From contig VBFX01000266.1 of assembly GCA_005889395.1 (NCBI GenBank), positions 1-13,462 on the forward strand: 13,462 nt of DNA, in the 5' to 3' direction. Source of the DNA: Chloroflexota bacterium (lineage in GTDB: Bacteria; Chloroflexota; Dormibacteria; CF-121). The notes under the pieces were generated by a model. The model saw only the letters and a program-made list of their open reading frames with translations, ran no database searches and was not told where the DNA came from. Position numbers and translations under genes: made by a program. Shown here piece by piece: positions 1 through 6,035 of this stretch (the first letter of the stretch is position 1; every line of letters starts with the position of its first letter).

Positions 1-289
1 GGGCCTCATCGTCCGCAAACGTGGTCAGCATCAGGACCTGCGTTTTCGGTAGCTTGGCACGGATCTCGCGCGTGGCTTCGATGCCGCTTCCATCGGCCAG
101 CCGCACGTCCATCACCACGACATCCGGACGGGCCCATTCCGCCCGTTCGACGGCCTCCCTGACCGTGGCCGCCTCGCCGGCAACCGACATCCCGCCCGCT
201 TCCTCGAGCAGCGCTCTGACGCCGTTGCGGACCACCTCATGGTCGTCGACGATCATGACCCGCAGCGGCAGGGTACTCACGACGGCCAT
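1..289 (-). CDS. NarL/DevR-type response regulator, receiver domain (C-terminus beyond window)
   Basis: The visible 96 codons form a CheY-like receiver domain of a two-component response regulator. The acidic pair D15-D16 follows the first beta strand (VMIVDDHE). The phospho-acceptor is D61 in VVVMDVRLADGSG, and T89-T90 sit in VLMLTTF. The wording of these motifs is typical of NarL/LuxR-class regulators, so a C-terminal HTH is expected off the left edge but is not seen. The start ATG at 287-289 has an AAGGTGAG ribosome-binding site 4-5 bases upstream. The kinase at 327-1406 ends 37 bases upstream on the same strand, so the two are probably cotranscribed and the kinase is the likely phosphodonor. 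DNA target and stimulus cannot be read from the sequence; a DevR-like role is suggested by the DosR-like boxes near 2085 and 2766. Confidence 0.93.
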   Translation of the reverse strand, partial: MAVVSTLPLRVMIVDDHEVVRNGVRALLEEAGGMSVAGEAATVREAVERAEWARPDVVVMDVRLADGSGIEATREIRAKLPKTQVLMLTTFADDEA

Positions 290-326
290 GTTCTCACCTT
301 CACGAGGCAAGTCTCAACTCCAGCGG

Positions 327-1406
327 TCAAAGCGGGAGTCGGATGCGCACCGTTGTCCCCTCGGCAGGGGAAGACTCCACGGAAAATGTCCCGCCAATTG
401 CTTCAATGCGCTCCCGCATGTTGCGCAGGCCCTGGCCGCGGGAACCGCCACGACCTGGCTTGAACCCACGGCCGTCGTCGTCGATCTCGAGAACGGCGCT
501 CTCGTCGTGCTGCAGGAGGCTGACTCGGCACGTGGTCGCCTGGGCGTGCCGCGCCACGTTAGAGAGCGCTTCCCGCGTCACCTGTACGAGCTGCGTCGCC
601 GTGTTTCCAAATTGCGCCGCGACTCGCTCGTCGATCTGCACGGCCGTCACGACCCCGCTCTTCTCCTGGAACTCCTCGACCAGTAGGTGGAGTGCCTGGT
701 CGAGCTGTCGGTCGGCCAGGATACCCGGGCGCAGGCCGAAGATGTAGTTGCGCAGGTCCCTGATCGCCACGTCGATGCTGTCGACGGCGCCGCTGAGCCG
801 GGCACGCACCGCTTCAGGATCGCCGGCCTTAGCCTCGGTAGCCTGCAGGTTCATGCCGACCGCGAACAACGCCTGGATCACCCCATCGTGCAGCTCCTTG
901 GCGATCCGCTCTCGATCCTCGAGCACGGCCAGTCGGTGCAATCGCGTCTGGGCCTCTTTTCGCTCCGTCGCGTCCCGCAGAGCGGCGACGACCACCATGC
1001 CGCTGTCGGTCTGCAACGGACTCAGCGCGATGTCCGCCGGAAATTCCGTGCCGTCTTTGCGCCGCAAATAGATGTCGAGGTTGACGCCCATCGGCCGTGC
1101 CCGTGGGTTGGCCACGTAACCGAACCGGTGCTTCGTATGAAGCTCGCGGAAGCGCTCAGGGACGAGGAACTCGATCAGCTGCCCGAAGAGCTCTCCACGA
1201 GAATAACCGGAGAGCGTTTCGAGCAGGCCATTTGCATACGCGACCTGCCCACCCGCGTCCACAAGCACCACCGCGTCGGGCAGTGCCTCAAGAAGATGCT
1301 CAATGGGCACCGCGGGAGCCCGCTGCTGCGGCGACGGTTTTCGCGCGTCGATCCGTTGATGCGCGCTTCGCGGTGGACGTTTGGCAGCTGGACCGGGCTT
1401 CGCCAT
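327..1406 (-). CDS. PAS-domain sensor histidine kinase, DevS/NarX class (HisKA_3 + HATPase_c)
   Basis: This 359-residue kinase has no membrane segment, so it is probably cytoplasmic. A basic, low-complexity tail (1-33) leads into one PAS domain (about 34-150), which ends in the typical 'RDATERKEAQ' linker. The HisKA_3 dimerisation box has phospho-acceptor H173 in RIAKELHDGVIQALF. The ATPase domain shows the N-box (REALSNVARH, N283), G1 (DDGRG, 310-314) and G2 (GQGLRNM, 324-330). The H-box wording (HDGVIQALFAVGMNLQ) resembles DevS/DosS-type kinases, but the GAF domains that hold heme in mycobacterial DosS are absent. Any cofactor would have to sit in the PAS domain, and none can be inferred. 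No good ribosome-binding site precedes the ATG. A TATCGT element lies 8 bases upstream, so the mRNA may be nearly leaderless. It is cotranscribed with the downstream response regulator. Confidence 0.93.
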   Translation of the reverse strand: MAKPGPAAKRPPRSAHQRIDARKPSPQQRAPAVPIEHLLEALPDAVVLVDAGGQVAYANGLLETLSGYSRGELFGQLIEFLVPERFRELHTKHRFGYVANPRARPMGVNLDIYLRRKDGTEFPADIALSPLQTDSGMVVVAALRDATERKEAQTRLHRLAVLEDRERIAKELHDGVIQALFAVGMNLQATEAKAGDPEAVRARLSGAVDSIDVAIRDLRNYIFGLRPGILADRQLDQALHLLVEEFQEKSGVVTAVQIDERVAAQFGNTATQLVQVTREALSNVARHAQATTCRVSLLQHDESAVLEIDDDGRGFKPGRGGSRGQGLRNMRERIEAIGGTFSVESSPAEGTTVRIRLPL

Positions 1407-1457
1407 CGTGGTAGACGATATCTCAGCGCTATCGCCTGCGGGGCGCCGGCCTCGATG

Positions 1458-1476
1458 GTCCCGAACACCGCGGGAC
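1458..1476. repeat. Inverted repeat in the divergent promoter region
   Basis: GTCCCG (1458-1463) and CGGGAC (1471-1476) form a perfect 6-base inverted repeat with a 7-base spacer. It lies in the 117-base gap between the divergent kinase (start 1406) and the hypothetical gene (start 1524). The arms contain the same GGGAC/GTCCC words as the boxes at 2761-2772 but in everted order. It could be an operator for either gene; this is inferred from position and symmetry only. Confidence 0.35.
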
Positions 1477-1523
1477 TATCGACTCTGCGATCCTGCGAGT
1501 GCCGGCCGTAATGTCTGAGCAGC

Positions 1524-1991
1524 ATGTTCCTCCGTGCCTACGTCGAACTCCACCTTCCGATCACCAAGGTCGAGGAGGCCTTGCTTCGCACTCCGGCGGA
1601 GTGGATTCCAGGGCTTGCCTCGTCGGCGGAGGAACATGGTGATCAGCTGCTCGCGGACGTCGGTTTCCCTGTTGGCGCGCTTCAGCTTGGCAAGCGGGTG
1701 GAGATCGAGCTGGGCGCACCCGTTCGCACGCTCGGCCGCACATGGCTGCCCGTCACCTGGCGGGCCACCGGGCCGCGCGGAATCTTCCCAGCACTCGAGG
1801 GCGAGTTGGAGGTCGCCGCGCTCGGCCCTCACCTCAGCCAACTCGGGCTGAGCGCGCGCTATAAGCCTCCGTTCGGTCTGGTTGGCGAGTCCCTCGATCG
1901 TGCGCTCCTCCACCGGGTGGCGGAAGCCACCGTTCGTGACTTCGTCGAGCGCGTGGCCGGCGTACTGCGGCAGCGGCGCGTCGCCGCGTAA
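1524..1991 (+). CDS. Small SRPBCC-like hypothetical protein
   Basis: This 155-residue protein has no signal peptide or membrane segment. The N-terminus looks like a beta strand (MFLRAYVELHLPI). A central part rich in beta strands includes WLPVTWRATGP and LEGELEVAALG, and the protein ends in a long amphipathic helix (about 118-150, GESLDRALLHRVAEATVRDFVERVA). Strand-rich core plus a long C-terminal helix is the layout of SRPBCC/START-like ligand-binding proteins, and the closing helix resembles actinobacterial and chloroflexal proteins of that type. No catalytic residue can be named and no ligand inferred. The ATG has no clear ribosome-binding site; TAATGT lies 9 bases upstream. It stands alone, divergent from the PAS kinase. 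Confidence 0.72.
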   Translation: MFLRAYVELHLPITKVEEALLRTPAEWIPGLASSAEEHGDQLLADVGFPVGALQLGKRVEIELGAPVRTLGRTWLPVTWRATGPRGIFPALEGELEVAALGPHLSQLGLSARYKPPFGLVGESLDRALLHRVAEATVRDFVERVAGVLRQRRVAA

Positions 1992-2075
1992 CCGACCATT
2001 CGCGCCGGGAATCAGCTCGACTCTCGCCGGTTGAGGCCGAAGGTCCCGTCCCCGGGCCAGCAGGTCATGACGAGG

Positions 2076-2094
2076 TCAGGACCATTGGTCCTGA
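2076..2094. promoter_or_regulatory. Perfect 19-base palindrome, candidate DevR/DosR-like operator
   Basis: TCAGGACCATTGGTCCTGA reads as two perfect 9-base arms around one central base. Its centre is about 70 bases upstream of the ATG at 2155. The GGAC...GTCC core resembles the GGGAC-N4-GTCCC core bound by mycobacterial DosR/DevR, but with a 5-base gap between the GGAC and GTCC words. Related boxes precede the next transcription unit at almost the same distance from its start codon, which supports a shared operator. Confidence 0.6.
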
Positions 2095-2154
2095 ACGGCT
2101 CGGCGGGAGCCCGTCACGATGGAATCGAAGCAAATTTTCAAAGAGGTGAGTGAT

Positions 2155-2718
2155 ATGACAACGGCAATGCGGTGGCGAGTGGTGGTTCTCCAGGTGGGCC
2201 TCATCGGCATCCTGGCGTTCTGCGCGGGATTCCTTTTTTGGGGAAATTCCTTTATTCACAACCAGATTTCGACGGAGCTGACGTCACAACAGATCTACTT
2301 CCCGCCGTCTGAAAGCAAGGCGATCACGTCGCTTCCGGTCGCTGACGCGGCGGCGATAACCGTATACGCTGGCCAGCAGCTGACGACCGGCGAGCAGGCC
2401 CAGGTCTATGCGAACCACTTCATCGGCGTCCATCTCCAGGAAATCGCCGGCGGCCAGACCTACTCTCAGGTGAGCACCAAGGCGCAGGCAAATCCGACCG
2501 ATACGAAGCTGGCCGGCCAGGTGCAGACGCTCTTCCGCGGTGAGACGCTTCGCGGGCTATTGCTGAACGCCTATGGGTGGTGGACGATCGGCACCTACGC
2601 GCTCTATGCAGCGATTGGGCTGGCCGTGGCCGCCTTCGCCGTCCTGGTTGCCCTGGCGTTCGAGGTCTTCCTCTGGCTGCTAACCTGCGACCGAGCCGAC
2701 CATGAGCCCTTCAACTGA
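2155..2718 (+). CDS. Two-helix membrane protein of unknown function
   Basis: The protein has 187 residues from the ATG at 2155, chosen because AGAGGTGAG lies directly upstream; an in-frame ATG at 2119 has no ribosome-binding site. One membrane helix lies at about 8-30 and a second at about 141-177. Between them is an extracytoplasmic domain of about 110 residues with FPPSESKAI, YAGQQLTTGEQAQVYANHFI and GGQTYSQVSTKA. Proteins of this plan occur in Actinomycetota and Chloroflexota and are usually left hypothetical; no catalytic or cofactor motif is visible. It precedes the cytochrome b operon, and both carry a GGACC/GGTCC palindrome upstream, so it may belong to the same regulon. A strong terminator begins within its last codons, so it is probably its own transcription unit. 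Confidence 0.85.
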   Translation: MTTAMRWRVVVLQVGLIGILAFCAGFLFWGNSFIHNQISTELTSQQIYFPPSESKAITSLPVADAAAITVYAGQQLTTGEQAQVYANHFIGVHLQEIAGGQTYSQVSTKAQANPTDTKLAGQVQTLFRGETLRGLLLNAYGWWTIGTYALYAAIGLAVAAFAVLVALAFEVFLWLLTCDRADHEPFN

Positions 2719-2734
2719 GGGGCTCTTTTCTTTT
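2704..2734 (+). terminator. Rho-independent terminator overlapping the stop codon
   Basis: GAGCCCTTC (2704-2712) pairs with GAGGGGCTC (2717-2725) across an AACT loop. This gives a 9-pair stem with one T-G wobble, followed by TTTTCTTTT (2726-2734). The left arm lies inside the last codons of the membrane protein gene and the stop codon straddles the loop and right arm. It separates that gene from the cytochrome b operon. Confidence 0.88.
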
Positions 2735-2760
2735 GCCTGCGGGCACGCGAGGCACCTAAG

Positions 2761-2796
2761 GGACCAAGGTCCTGATGAACAAGGGCCGTTGGTCAA
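2761..2796. promoter_or_regulatory. Tandem DosR-like boxes upstream of the cytochrome b operon
   Basis: GGACCAAGGTCC (2761-2772), extended on the left to GGGACCAAGGTCCT, matches the DosR core GGGAC-N4-GTCCC except for the last base. A weaker copy, AGGGCCGTTGGTCAA (2782-2796), aligns with the box at 2076-2094 at 11 of 15 positions. The two centres are about 22 bases apart, close to two helical turns, which is the kind of tandem arrangement DosR uses. The first box centre is about 66 bases upstream of the ATG at 2833. Confidence 0.55.
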
Positions 2797-2819
2797 TAGC
2801 TGGTTGCCGACTAACGCCG

Positions 2820-2825
2820 TAGCGT
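2820..2825 (+). promoter_or_regulatory. Candidate -10 element of a leaderless promoter
   Basis: TAGCGT is followed by exactly 7 bases and then the ATG at 2833, which has no ribosome-binding site. The same hexamer and spacing precede the kinase ATG at 10208. This arrangement (TANNNT-N7-ATG) is typical of leaderless mRNAs in GC-rich Gram-positive relatives and in Deinococcus. The tandem boxes lie just upstream, where an activator would be expected. Confidence 0.5.
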
Positions 2826-2832
2826 GGCAGCC

Positions 2833-2985
2833 ATGGATCAACCTGCTGGCTACCTGCACTGGGGCTTCATTCTCATCTCGTACCCGAACCTCATTTTGAT
2901 CGGGATCATGGTCGTGCTCTTCGTTGCGGCGCTCTTGCTTCCCTTTCCCGGACACGCGTCGGGCGACAAGGGAAGGAAATCATGA
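2833..2985 (+). CDS. 50-residue single-pass membrane protein, first gene of the cytochrome b operon
   Basis: The reading frame encodes 50 residues. A short N-terminus (MDQPAGYLHWGFILISYPN) is followed by a hydrophobic helix at about 19-39, then LLPFPGHASGDKGRKS with a basic tail that should stay in the cytoplasm. It was missed by length-filtered gene finding. Three things support it as real. It overlaps the cytochrome b start by four bases (ATGA at 2982-2985). A TAGCGT-N7-ATG promoter arrangement sits at its start. Its sequence shows a clean hydrophobic segment with charged ends. I infer a small accessory subunit of the cytochrome b complex, comparable in size to the single-helix subunits of b6f or bc1 complexes. 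No homologous family can be named. Confidence 0.75.
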   Translation: MDQPAGYLHWGFILISYPNLILIGIMVVLFVAALLLPFPGHASGDKGRKS

Positions 2986-3626
2986 GCACGCACGTAACCA
3001 ACGAATCGGGGCACAGTTGGACGGCGGCCACCCGCCGGCAGCTCGAACGGAGATTGCCGTGGGAGAACCTCCTTCCGGATCGGCAGCCATTCTGGGTCGG
3101 CTCCTGGGTTTATGTCTTTGGCGTCGTCACGATTGCCGCGCTCGTCTGGGTGATCTTGAGCGGAACCATCCTGGCGCTCTTCGGCCCCCAATGGTGGCAC
3201 CTCTCGAGCGCCGGCCGCTTCTTCAACAGCCTCCATTTCTGGAGCGTGCAGGTGTTCTTCGTCTTCATGGTCCTGCATCTCTGGGGTCAGTACTTCATGG
3301 CGAGCTGGCGGGAGGGCCGTGCACCGACCTGGATGGTCGGGGCGGTGACCTTCGGAGTCAGTATTGTCGCCGCCTTCACCGGCTATCTGTCCCAGCAGAA
3401 CTTCGACGCCCAGTGGATCGCCGTCAACGCTAAGGATGCCGTGAACTCCATCGGCGTCGGCGGCTTCTTCAACGTTCTGAACTTTGGCCAGATGTATGGC
3501 CTTCACGTGATGCTGCTGCCGATTGGAATCACGGTGCTCGTCGCGCTACACATCGTGCAGGTCCGCATGAAGGGAGTCGTGCCGCCTATCGCCGATAGCA
3601 ACGCGGTGACCATCAAAGGGAGATGA
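2982..3626 (+). CDS. Cytochrome b N-terminal (b6-like) diheme membrane subunit
   Basis: This 214-residue protein has four predicted membrane helices: A about 41-69, B about 82-105, C about 117-135, D about 170-195. Helix B carries H85 and H99 (14 apart) and helix D carries H175 and H190 (15 apart). This is the bis-histidine pattern for two b hemes, and the 15-residue spacing in helix D is the cytochrome b6 form. It should carry electrons across the membrane in a quinol-oxidising complex. After helix C the usual GY-LPW motif is replaced by GYLSQQNFDAQWIAV, so the quinol-site region has diverged. GGAAGGAAATC upstream gives a usable ribosome-binding site, and the start overlaps the preceding small gene by four bases. 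The next gene, 7 bases downstream, supplies the C-terminal half. Confidence 0.93.
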   Translation: MSTHVTNESGHSWTAATRRQLERRLPWENLLPDRQPFWVGSWVYVFGVVTIAALVWVILSGTILALFGPQWWHLSSAGRFFNSLHFWSVQVFFVFMVLHLWGQYFMASWREGRAPTWMVGAVTFGVSIVAAFTGYLSQQNFDAQWIAVNAKDAVNSIGVGGFFNVLNFGQMYGLHVMLLPIGITVLVALHIVQVRMKGVVPPIADSNAVTIKGR

Positions 3627-3633
3627 GCGACAA

Positions 3634-4593
3634 ATGATCACCCAACCCACGCCCGCTCAGAGGGACGAGCCGGTGGCTCGGACCATCCCATATGACCTCC
3701 TCAAAGAGATCGCCATCGCCATGGTGGTGTCGCTGGTTGTGATCCTCGGTTTTGCCATGTTTCTGTCATCACCCGACGTACCGTCCGTCACGATCCAGAG
3801 TTGGTCGGCTGCCGACCCAACGGATTTTGTGACGACCGCCAACGATGAGCTGGCCGGCGCCAGCACGACGGCCGATTACGGTCCGCCCTACAACAATGGA
3901 ACCGGGTCGGTCCAGTCGATCGGCCCGATCTCTCCCCAGTCCTGGGCCGGCGTCCACGCGAACGTCGACCAGCCGCATGACTTCGTCATCAACCCACTCA
4001 AACAAGCGGCGGGCAACGATTCCGAGCTGACGACCGCGATCGGCGCCTACGAAGCGGCGTCGGCCGACCAGCAGGGCAAGTGGCACGACGCCTATGCGAA
4101 GGCGCTCCAGGACGCCAAAGTCTCAAACGGTCAGGTCACCGTCGCCAGCGGCGACTACGGGCCTATCCCGCTAATGATGAGCCGGCTCCTTCAGCTCGCC
4201 CAAACCGGCGCGCTCGATGGCCTCCTCCTATCGAACAACCACTTCTACCAGACCGACTACACCAAGCCGCTGCTCTTCATGAATGACGGCGGCTACCTGG
4301 GCGGGCTCGCCCAGGACCAGCGCCTGACCGGAACCCAGTGGGGGATGATGAACGAAACTGGCCTCTATCCGGGTCAGACCTGGCTCTGGCTGTACACGCT
4401 CTGGTACCAGGTTCCCCCCTTTAACGCCGTCTCGAACGCCGACCTACTGGTGGTACTCACGATGGTGATCCTCACCCTGCTCCTGATGCTGGTCCCCTTG
4501 ATCCCAGGTCTGCGAGATATCCCGCGCTGGATTCCGATCTATCGGGTGATCTGGCGTGGCTATTACGCGAGTCGGTCACAGGGCCTGAAATGA
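3634..4593 (+). CDS. Cytochrome b C-terminal/subunit IV-like protein with a large extracytoplasmic insertion
   Basis: This protein has 319 residues. Helix one (about 24-46, in DLLKEIAIAMVVSLVVILGFAMF) and the following ADPTDFV resemble helix E and the PADP segment of cytochrome b C-terminal domains. The last part (about 246-310) also matches that family: PGQTWLWLYTLWYQVPPFN where PEWY...YQ...FP is expected, then helix 268-291 and a basic tail, DIPRWIPIYRVIWRGYY. Between them lies a soluble domain of about 190 residues on the outer face, with motifs DYGPPYNNGTGSVQ, DFVINPLK, and NNHFYQTDYTKPLLFMNDGG. It has no CxxCH and no Rieske motif. The catalytic Glu of PEWY is not recognisable. I infer it pairs with the preceding gene, with the insertion covering or replacing the quinol-oxidation loop. 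The start ATG has GGGAG upstream. Confidence 0.8.
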   Translation: MITQPTPAQRDEPVARTIPYDLLKEIAIAMVVSLVVILGFAMFLSSPDVPSVTIQSWSAADPTDFVTTANDELAGASTTADYGPPYNNGTGSVQSIGPISPQSWAGVHANVDQPHDFVINPLKQAAGNDSELTTAIGAYEAASADQQGKWHDAYAKALQDAKVSNGQVTVASGDYGPIPLMMSRLLQLAQTGALDGLLLSNNHFYQTDYTKPLLFMNDGGYLGGLAQDQRLTGTQWGMMNETGLYPGQTWLWLYTLWYQVPPFNAVSNADLLVVLTMVILTLLLMLVPLIPGLRDIPRWIPIYRVIWRGYYASRSQGLK

Positions 4594-4829
4594 CTCGACC
4601 GGAAATCGCCGGCCAGACCATCGTCCGTGAACGTCCAGTTCCACGCGAAGAAGAACCCCGCTGCAAGGTCTGCGGACAGCCGCTGCCAGATTGGCAGCCT
4701 GGTATGCCGCTGATTTGCGACGACCATAATCCGAACCGTCGGCGGCCGGTCCGGTACGAACTGCAAAAGGCGAGCGGGTCGTTCGACGAGTGGATTCAAC
4801 GAACGCTTTGGTTCGTGGCCGCCCCCTGA
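4590..4829 (+). CDS. Small zinc-ribbon-like protein, last gene of the cytochrome b operon
   Basis: The product has 79 residues and is probably cytoplasmic, with no membrane helix. CKVC (C25, C28) and CDDH (C43, H46) form a four-ligand set typical of a zinc ribbon or treble-clef-like knuckle. A basic stretch follows (NRRRPVRYE), then an aromatic tail, DEWIQRTLWFV. The ATGA overlap with the upstream stop (4590-4593) indicates translational coupling to the cytochrome b C-terminal gene. It may be an assembly or regulatory factor for that complex; nothing in the sequence fixes the role. An iron or heme-related function cannot be excluded because the ligands could bind other metals. Confidence 0.75.
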   Translation: MTRPEIAGQTIVRERPVPREEEPRCKVCGQPLPDWQPGMPLICDDHNPNRRRPVRYELQKASGSFDEWIQRTLWFVAAP

Positions 4830-4945
4830 GAGGCATATCTCCAGCTCAACGTGATCGGCGCTCCAGTGGAGAAGCCGCTCATCGCCTGTGGCGGCCATGC
4901 CAAACTGCAAGCTAAGCCGGTCTAGATTAGGGGGGACTTCCAGCC

Positions 4946-5527
4946 ATGCCTGCAGACTTATTTGAATCCGCCTACGTCGGAACCCCACCATGGGACATCG
5001 GCCGCTCGCAGCCCGCGATCATGAAGCTAGCCGAGACCGGCCAGATCACTGGGTTGGTCCTGGATATCGGGTGCGGGACCGGCGAAAACGTCCTATACCT
5101 GGCCGAGCATGGCTTCGTTGCGGCGGGAATCGACGGCGCGCCGACCGCGATCAGGAAGGCGCGGGCCAAAGCAAAACGGCGTGGTCTCAAGGCTCGTTTC
5201 GAGCTCGCCGACGCGCTCGACCTCGCCGTGCCCGAGCAGTTATTCGACACCGTCATTGATTCGGGGCTGTTTCATGTGTTCTCTGACGAAGACCGTGTCC
5301 ACTTCAGAGATAGCCTCGGGCGAGTCGTTCGGCGCGGCGGCACCTATTTTCTGATGTGCTTCAGCGATGAGGAGCCTGGCGATTGGGGACCGCGACGCGT
5401 AACTCAAGCTGACATCAGGTCGGTCTTTAGCGACGGCTGGCGCGTCAATTACATCCAGCCCTCGGCCTTTGAGACCAATCTGGGTCAATCCCGCGCATGG
5501 CTGGCTTCGATCTCGCGCCAAGTCTAG
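4946..5527 (+). CDS. Class I SAM-dependent methyltransferase
   Basis: This 193-residue enzyme transfers a methyl group from S-adenosylmethionine. Motif I is VLDIGCGTGENVLYLA (38-53), with the acidic residue binding the SAM ribose at D63 (GIDGAP). D89 (LADALDL) sits where the adenine-binding acidic residue is expected. Motif IV is FDTVIDSGLFHVF (100-112). The N-terminal TPPWDIGRSQPAI segment is characteristic of the thiopurine-methyltransferase/TehB-like group, which often acts on small thiols or metalloids. The actual substrate is unknown. A GGGGGGA run lies about 9 bases before the ATG. The VOC gene starts 9 bases after the stop, so the two are probably cotranscribed. Confidence 0.92.
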   Translation: MPADLFESAYVGTPPWDIGRSQPAIMKLAETGQITGLVLDIGCGTGENVLYLAEHGFVAAGIDGAPTAIRKARAKAKRRGLKARFELADALDLAVPEQLFDTVIDSGLFHVFSDEDRVHFRDSLGRVVRRGGTYFLMCFSDEEPGDWGPRRVTQADIRSVFSDGWRVNYIQPSAFETNLGQSRAWLASISRQV

Positions 5528-5536
5528 GAGGAGAGC

Positions 5537-5914
5537 ATGCTCAAGCAAGTGACGTACGTGACCCTGTTCGTTCGCGACCAGGATAAGGCGCTCGACTTCT
5601 ATATCAACACCCTCGGCTTTGAGAAGCGTGAGGACAATCCCGCCGGCCGGGTTCGGTACGTAACGGTCGGTCTCAAAGGTCAGGATCTGCAGCTTGTCCT
5701 CTGGCCGGGCACGCCGGGCAAGGCGGATCCGACTGCAGGGCCGATTCCCGGTACCTGCATCGTCGAGACGAGCGATCTCCAGGGCGACTTCGAGCGGCTG
5801 AAGTCACTCGGTGTCGAGTTCGTGGAGAAGAAGCCGGTCGTTTACCCCAACGGCGGCGGGTACGCGAATTTCATCGACCCTGACGGCAACCGACTTTCGC
5901 TTCGGGGGTTCTAA
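5537..5914 (+). CDS. VOC (glyoxalase/bleomycin-resistance) superfamily protein
   Basis: This 125-residue protein has the paired beta-alpha-beta-beta-beta halves of the VOC fold. The first half is VTYVTLFVRDQDKALDFYINTLGFEKRED plus QLVLWPG. The second is TCIVETSDLQGDFERLKSLGVEFVEKKPV followed by GGGYANFIDPDGNRLSLRGF. The positions that hold metal ligands in glyoxalase I-type members look substituted: T/Y in the first strand, C/I at the start of the second half, and S in the last strand instead of E. It may therefore be a non-metal or binding-type VOC protein. The ribosome-binding site AGGAGGAGAG overlaps the stop codon of the methyltransferase gene, which suggests one operon. Substrate unknown. 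Confidence 0.92.
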   Translation: MLKQVTYVTLFVRDQDKALDFYINTLGFEKREDNPAGRVRYVTVGLKGQDLQLVLWPGTPGKADPTAGPIPGTCIVETSDLQGDFERLKSLGVEFVEKKPVVYPNGGGYANFIDPDGNRLSLRGF

Positions 5915-5942
5915 CAGTTCGCGGTTGACAGGAGGCTTACAC

Positions 5943-5990
5943 ATGCGCTCGAGCATTTTGGAGACGCCATCGCCTCGGCAGGCACCCTAA
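5943..5990 (+). other. Possible 15-codon leader ORF
   Basis: An AGGAGG (5930-5935) lies 7 bases before an ATG that opens a 15-codon frame (MRSSILETPSPRQAP) ending in TAA at 5988-5990. It sits in the 121-base gap before the DUF1801 gene. The strong ribosome-binding site is the only support; it could be a leader peptide, a gene remnant or chance. A TTGACA at 5925-5930 has no matching -10 element. Confidence 0.25.
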
Positions 5991-6035
5991 CATGAGGGTC
6001 GTTCCGATCGATGCTCGCACGGGAGGAAACATCCA

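Noticed and set aside
21..1511. Long plus-strand frames opposite the PAS kinase and response regulator
   Set aside because: They are antisense shadows: the minus-strand products have complete PAS, H-box, ATPase and receiver motifs, while the plus-strand translations are Arg/Ser-rich without domains.
2850..3506. Minus-strand frame of 218 codons opposite the cytochrome b gene
   Set aside because: Its translation is charged and low-complexity, and it lies opposite a gene with all four heme histidines and membrane helices.
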